A stretch of DNA of 64,000 bases from Globodera rostochiensis (Eukaryota; Nematoda; Chromadorea; Rhabditida; Heteroderidae). Both the position numbers and the translations under genes were made by a program. The first letter of the stretch is position 1; each line of letters starts with the position of its first letter. Shown piece by piece: positions 58,454 to 64,000 of this stretch. Below the pieces are notes generated by a model, which worked only from the letters and a program-made list of their open reading frames with translations, was not told the origin of the DNA and made no database searches. The stretch spans positions 3,453,804-3,517,803 of the forward strand of contig JAEVLN010000007.1 of assembly GCA_018350325.1 (NCBI GenBank), given 5' to 3'.

Positions 58454-61400
58454 TTATGATTCTTTCACATAGAACGGATTCTCTGTGATAAAGCCGCCCG
58501 ACTCGTTTCCCTGCTGATCAACATTATATTCTGTCCGATCAGCTGAGTTTCTGTTCACGTCAAATTTGTCGACCGGCGATGGAAGCGATTGCTTTACGAT
58601 CAGCCGACGGGCTTCGGCTTGTTGAATCCGTCTGATCAGATCGTACACTGACTCCTTAAAATGAATTTAAAAAAGGGCATAAAAATTTTTACGACATTTT
58701 TATTGAGCAAATTTGTTGACAAAAAGTCATTTCAATTTGCGCTCACGGCATATTATTTGAATATTATGGTTATTCGATTTTTTCCTAGGATGTATGTTAA
58801 ATAATTTGAAAAAAAAATTAGTTCTAAACTCAGTAAAATTCGAATTTTGCTATTCAAAATTCCATTTTTTTTTTAGTTTTTATTTTTTGAAAAAGAAGCT
58901 TTTAAATTTTACTAGTAAAACTCAAATTTTTAATTTTGTGAAGATATTCAAATAATGCTAACTAGGGTGGCACGGGACCGGTACCAGTACTGAAATGGTC
59001 AATTTTTTCCATTTTGGTACTGAAATTTTAGTCCCGGTTTTTCAAAATTCCTTTAAAATCCCCTTATAATGGTCCCGGTTTTTTACCAAGCATTTTTTTG
59101 TCCAGTAGTCCCGGGTTTTTGACCGGGACCAAATTTAGTCCCGGTCTCGGTTTTTCCAAAAGTCCCGGTACCGTGCCACCCTAATACTAACTATTCGAAT
59201 ATTTTCAAATTTTACTTGAAAAATTCAAATAATTCTAAAATGCAAATATACGCTACGCCGGACATATAGTAGTAGGCCCCTTACTTTGGTTCTGAACTGT
59301 TCGTAAACGTTGTCCACACGTGCACGCTCTTCACCATGGCGTCGTTCGATTTCTGGCGGCACTTTTCCGTAACGAAATAAGTCAAAGTTCAGTTGGGGAA
59401 AGACCCCTGATGACGAAGTAGTCAAGTTTGGCGAAACGTTGTCGATTGAAGTCAAGTTTGGCGAAACGTTGTCGATTGAAGTCAAGTTTGGCGAAACGTT
59501 GTCGATTGAAGTCAAGTTTGGCGAAACGTTGTCGATTGAAGTCAAGTTTGGCGAAACGTTGTCGATTGAAGTCAAGTTTGGCGAAACGTTGTCGATTGAA
59601 GTCAAGTTTGGCGAAACGTTGTTGATTGAACTCGAACTCTTAAAACAAATTTTAAAAATCGACAACAACAAAAACAACAACAACAATGAAATCCCCGGAA
59701 AATTTTTTGAAAAACCGAAATTTTACTATAATCCACAGAAAGACGGTCTGTGGTCTGCCTTGACGGCCGCTCCGAGCCAAACCCCCGGAAAATTTCGGTT
59801 TCAGTTTGGTAACCTTTCGGGGTTTATTTTGGATTTTGTTTTAAAATTTGACATTCTATCATAAAAAACGGTTGAAATAATGGCGTTTTTTTAAACATTT
59901 CTTAGAAATTGCGGAATATGGACTTAAATGGAGCAAGGGTATCGCGGTTCGGTTAACCGAATCGTTCAGCTTTGGTTTCGGTTAAATTGTCATTGATTTG
60001 GGATTGTCTGGATATTAATTTTAAAAAGTCCATTTAAAAAAGTTTGAATTTGCCCTAAATTGTTCGACCTTGATGCCAATCGCTTCATTGGTCTCCTGCT
60101 CGGATTTATTCAACGGCAAAACCCAATCATCGTTCGCCTTTGGCTCAATGTGCGCCGCAATTTTCACTTTCTGTGCCAATTGTTGTACTGTACTGCTTTT
60201 TCCATCGAACGTTTCCTAAAAAATTTTAATAATTTTGAATTTGGCATTCAGTTAACAACTTATATACTTTGGCATTTAGTGCATCCAAAAATTCGTCGCC
60301 ATCTCGAATTTTTTCGCTTTTCAATTCTCCACGTTCAACAACATGTTCGGCATGTTTTGCCGATGGAGGCTCTTCAGTGATCGGAATCTCATCGCCATCG
60401 TGGATTTTGCCGTTGGACGGACCATCTGCTGAAACTGAAAGTGCAAAAATAAATGAAAAATGCGTTTATTCAATTTTTTCATTTTGTATTATAATTATTT
60501 TTTAGGTTAATTTAAAAATTATTTAATTAAATTCGAAATCCCCCGACATGTAATTAGGATTCAATTTTTAGCAATTTTAAAATTAATATTTTTATTTTAA
60601 AATCAAAATTTTTCTGTTTTACATACGCCGAATGCCCTGTAAAGTGCCATCGCTCGTAATCACTTCGGTTGAGCCTCTTTTTTCCGCTTTACGTCCGTAC
60701 TTTTCAAGCCGACTTTCCGACTTTGCTAGTAACGTCCCATTTTCTGGGGAAATTGCCGAATTTTCCGTAATACTCGGCATTTTGTGCCGTTCATCAACTT
60801 CATTTTCCGTCGTTTTGGTCAAATTCCCCGGAATTTTTGGCTCTTCATGATCAGCAAGTTGATTTTCGGATTTTGTCGTCGTTGTGCTTTTCTGTAGATG
60901 ATCACCTTCAACTCCAGTTTCAGAATTTTTAGTCGCATTTTTCAGCTCTTCATGTCCATTAACTTCATTTTCAGATTTTTTAGTCGTCCCGAACGGCTCC
61001 AACTTGTCCGTCAACTTGCTTTTCCATTGTTCAGCTTCAGCCTCATCATCATGCACAGCTTCTTCGTCATCGTCTTGTTCAGTGCCGTTTTGGCACGCAT
61101 CCAATGCCGTCCCGTCCGGCTCGGGAAAGATGATGTTGTGCACCAGGTCGCCTCCGTTGATGCCCGGGTGTGTTTTGGCATCACGTTCGGCCTCCTCAAA
61201 GTCGGCTTCCAGTGCCATCATCGTCTCATGCAACGCATTCAGATCATCTAAACAAAAAAGTATTTATTTGAATATTAGGATTAATCAAATTTTCCTATTT
61301 TATTTGAAAATATTTAAAACTAATTTTTCTTCTTTTCAAATTGTACTAGGATCTTCGATTTTTATTTGTCTGGAAATTTATAATTTTTTCAAAATTGATA

Positions 61401-64000
61401 GGAACGGGCACTACCAAATTTAATTTTTCTCAAAATGTTAGCCCCTTAAAGACGGGAGCAAAAACAAAACTCCAACATAATTAATTACCTGATTTGTTAC
61501 TTTGAAGACGTTCCACAAATTGCGGATGGATTCCCTGGAATGCCAATAAAATGCAAATTTTTTTTTGTTAAATTTTATTATTTTAGCAGAAATGAGTGTA
61601 AACATTGATCAGATCGTGTGTTATAAAAGTGCACAAAAGATGGGAATCAGGCGCGAGAATGGGTTGATCAAGAAACAACAAAAAATGGCAATGTGTCATC
61701 GGCCATATTCGTCCTCATCCGATCCGACGCCGACATGAACGCCTCCAATACCTTCCGGATCGATCATCATCCGGAACAAGTCGCCGTACAAATCGGTTGC
61801 CCGATCAAAAATGTTCAGCACCGGCACGTGCCGATCACGTGGACGAGCTGTTCTCAGGGTGTCCGTGTCCAACAATTCATCATCCCCCTATTTTTGGGGA
61901 ATTTGTCATTTTGCCAAAATTTTCAAAATGCCAGACATTTTAGATTTTTTCCATCTTTAAAAAATTATTTAACTTCTAAAAATAGTTTTTTCCACCAATT
62001 TCAATGTTTTCTGCCATTTTTAGCATTTAACTGGACACCCTGTTTCTGCTAGCAGTATCAGCAACATCAGTAGCTGAACCATCCGCGGTGTTGACAACGC
62101 GGGAGCCGAACAGGCGACGGCGCCATTTCGGTTGTGCCAATTCGTTGGAAGGTGGTGGAGGAGGAGGGATAACCTAAAACTCGAATTCGGAATAAATTTT
62201 TTTGTTAATAAATATTTTTTAAATCTCTGAAATTTTTACGCTCTTTCTCCACTCATAAAAGTGCATCCGAATTTGAGTTTTTTTGGCACAATTTTTGTTT
62301 TGGATCAGAAAAGTAGTTGAAATGTAAACATGTGATCAAAATAGCCCAAAAATCAAATAATTGAAAAAAAATAGCTAAGTAAATGAGACACGACGAAAAC
62401 GACAAAATGTATACTGCTATGACAAATGGTATAATAGATATTTTGTCATTAAAATTAGCATTTTGTCGTTTTTCCGTGAGGAAATTACACAATAATGTTA
62501 TAGTTAAGACACATAAAACACATACGGATTGATGGAATAGAATTTTTGATTTCAGACAATTTGTTTTTATAATTCCAACAAAAATTGGCCCACCTTCTCA
62601 TCAAATGTGTCTTTTGGATTCGCTTCTTTTTTCGCTTCAATCGCTTCCTTTTTGGCATTAATTCTCGCCTGTTTGTCGTCGGCATCTTTTATGGCTTCTT
62701 CTTTTTTCGTTTCTGTCCTCTCATTTTCGTTGCTATTCTTCTCTTCCTTAGCCTTTTGTTCTTTTTCCTCCTTCTCTTCCATCACTTTCTTCTTTTTCTC
62801 CTTTCTTTTCGTTTCATCCTTTATCTCTTTTTCTTCCTTTTTCTCCTTTCTTCTCGTTTCATCCTTTTTCTCTTTTTCTTCCTTTTTCTCCTTTCTTCTC
62901 GTTTCATCTTTTTTTTCTTTTTCTTCCTCGATTTCTTCCTTTTTCTCTTTTTCTTCCTCTCGTTCTTCCTTTTTCTCTTTTTCTTCCTCACTTTCTTCCT
63001 TTTTCTCCTTTCTTCTCGTTTTATCCACTCTCTCCTCCTCCACGCCTTTGTCGTCGATTTTGGCGCTCTCCTTGAACAGATCGGCCGGCCTCTCCGGCTT
63101 CTTTTGCTTCAGCACATCCTCCTCCGCAACCTCGTTTCGTTGCACTCCCTTTGATGGTATACCGTTGTCGCTCGTTTGTGGGACTAAAAAAATTGAAAAA
63201 TGAACTGATCAGTTTCAACTAGGGTTCAGCCTCGTCCCCGAGTCGGGGTTTTCGTCCCCGACCCCGACTTTTTTGAATTTTTCGAGGCTGCGAAAAACTC
63301 CGACTTTTTCAGCCCCCGAGGAGTCGAGGCTGAACCCTAGTTTCAACTTGTAAAACAAATTGGAGACTTTGATCAGTCGCCAAAAACTAAAATTTCTAAG
63401 AATGGATCGAGATCAGTTCAACTAAATTGCAAATAATTTTGTGAAATTTCATATTTTCCAAACCTCCCAGGCCCATCATTCGCTGAACAGCTGAGATTAT
63501 TCGCTCCAAATGTTGAATTTGATCGGGCACCAGCCCACTTTTGGCTTCAACTTCGTTGGCAAATCGCGTTTTCTCATTTTCACTTCCAATCATTGATCGC
63601 TCCAATGTTTCCGCCACGGCAAACAACGGGTCAAAAGACTTTTTCACTGAAAATGAAGTTAATATTTAATTTTAAATTAATATAATTTAATTTTTTCTTA
63701 CATTTTGATGGCATCACATGGTTGTCCAGCAAATCCCGATCTTTGATCTCTTGCTTCATATTGTTATGCTCTCTGATCTTCTCCCTAGGCTTCTCCTGCT
63801 TGTCAATGTGATCATTGATTTGCTTAGTCGGCTTATTCGAATATTCAAGCTCATCTCCAGACGGATTCTGATCATTGATCCCTGATCTGAGCGTCTGATC
63901 AGTGATCTGCTCCTTGGTCGTATTCAGATCAGTGGGCTCTTCTGCCGGCTTCTTCTGTTCGCTGGTCGTCTCATTCGGTTCCTTTTGATCATTTGTACTC
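58454..64000 (-). CDS. large charged multi-exon protein, unknown, 5' end outside window
   Basis: Exons that join in phase: window end-63702, 63646-63464, 63183-62594, 62173-62039, 61887 to about 61730, 61534-61489, 61247-60627, 60434-60268, 60215-60069, 59638-59285, 58654-58454 (TAA-type stop at 58454). The visible part is more than 850 aa. Segments in order: E/K/T-rich with many DQ pairs; PDQIQHLERIISAVQRMMG; a K/E/R-rich run (62750-63030, units like EEEKEKKEE); PKWRRRLFGSRVVNTADGS; RHVPVLNIFDRATDLYGDLF then RMMIDPEG; ALHETMMALEADFEEAERDA; an acidic E/N/T region; seven copies of a 10-aa repeat (NVSPNLTSID); and a basic-helical end ERRHGEERARVDNVYEQF then ESVYDLIRRIQQAEARRL. No transmembrane segment was seen. 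Family not recognised. The exon end near 61730 is uncertain. Confidence 0.65.
58963..59183. mobile_element. hAT-like MITE in intron of the charged-protein gene
   Basis: Ends TAGGGTGGCACGGGACCGG and GGTACCGTGCCACCCTA. Flanks ATGCTAAC (58955-58962) and ATACTAAC (59184-59191) match at 7 of 8. The 221-bp interior repeats GTCCCGG and GGTACTGAAAT words. Confidence 0.8.
59421..59630. repeat. coding minisatellite, 7 x 30 bp
   Basis: Seven tandem 30-bp units GTCAAGTTTGGCGAAACGTT plus GTCGATTGAA. The first six are identical and the last has two differences (GTTGATTGAA, and a C after it). On the minus strand it encodes the 10-aa repeat NVSPNLTSID in the charged-protein gene. Confidence 0.95.
63220..63339. 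mobile_element. hAT-like MITE
   Basis: Ends TAGGGTTCAGCCTCG and CGAGGCTGAACCCTA. The perfect 8-bp target duplication is GTTTCAAC (63212-63219 and 63340-63347). The 120-bp interior repeats CCCCGACT/GAGTCGGGG words. It lies in the intron between exons 63464 and 63183. Confidence 0.9.

Noticed and set aside
62585..63203. Long plus-strand frames of F/S-rich protein
   Set aside because: They are the complement of the K/E-rich exon on the minus strand, which has consistent splice phases on both sides.

Overview
This is eukaryotic, AT-rich, intron-dense DNA. It most likely comes from a nematode, and plausibly from the plant-parasitic cyst-nematode lineage. That placement is an inference from several signs: short introns with T-rich CAG or AAG 3' splice sites; a nematode-type expanded 7-transmembrane receptor cluster; a tRNA-Met close to the Caenorhabditis form; TWK-like potassium channels; and repeated GC-AG introns, which are known to be unusually frequent in Globodera. 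No rRNA, CRISPR, bacterial operon or viral gene was seen. Exon models were joined by eye on reading phase and conserved motifs; there is no transcript evidence.

Layout. 0-3.6 kb: a small predicted secreted lysine-rich protein (minus strand), a minisatellite of about 80 bp, and one orphan terminal exon. 3.7-7.7 kb: a decayed Tc1/mariner transposase next to a fragment of an aspartic-protease exon, then a complete 12-exon cathepsin D-like gene (minus). 8.8-13.7 kb: two complete PMP3/UPF0057 genes (minus) that carry signal-peptide exons, plus a spare signal exon. 13.7-20.6 kb: gene-poor, with simple sequence and transposon remnants. 20.9-31.7 kb: a tandem pair of CDK11 (PITSLRE) kinase genes (plus), one long and one lacking most of the N-terminal arm. 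32.6-50.4 kb: six tandem paralogues of a 7TM chemoreceptor-like gene (plus), interrupted at 37.9-40.5 kb by a higher-order satellite. The last copies are reshuffled by a 2 kb near-identical duplication. 50.7-57.4 kb: two head-to-tail two-pore-domain potassium channel genes (minus). Two intron-containing tRNA-Met genes sit antisense inside an intron of the second. 58.4 kb to the window end: an unrecognised, highly charged multi-exon protein (minus), open at its 5' side.

The strongest unexplained signal is a swarm of short hAT-like elements. Eight have perfect 8-bp target-site duplications and two more have 7/8 matches. Several share the same ends (TAGAGA-C-GG) but have unrelated interiors built from repeats of their own short words. 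One apparently supplies the stop codon of a receptor gene, and another abuts a 3' splice site of the long CDK11 gene.

The gene clusters look like products of local duplication and gene conversion (CDK11 pair, receptors, K2P pair and scattered K2P exon debris, PMP3 set), not a co-regulated pathway.
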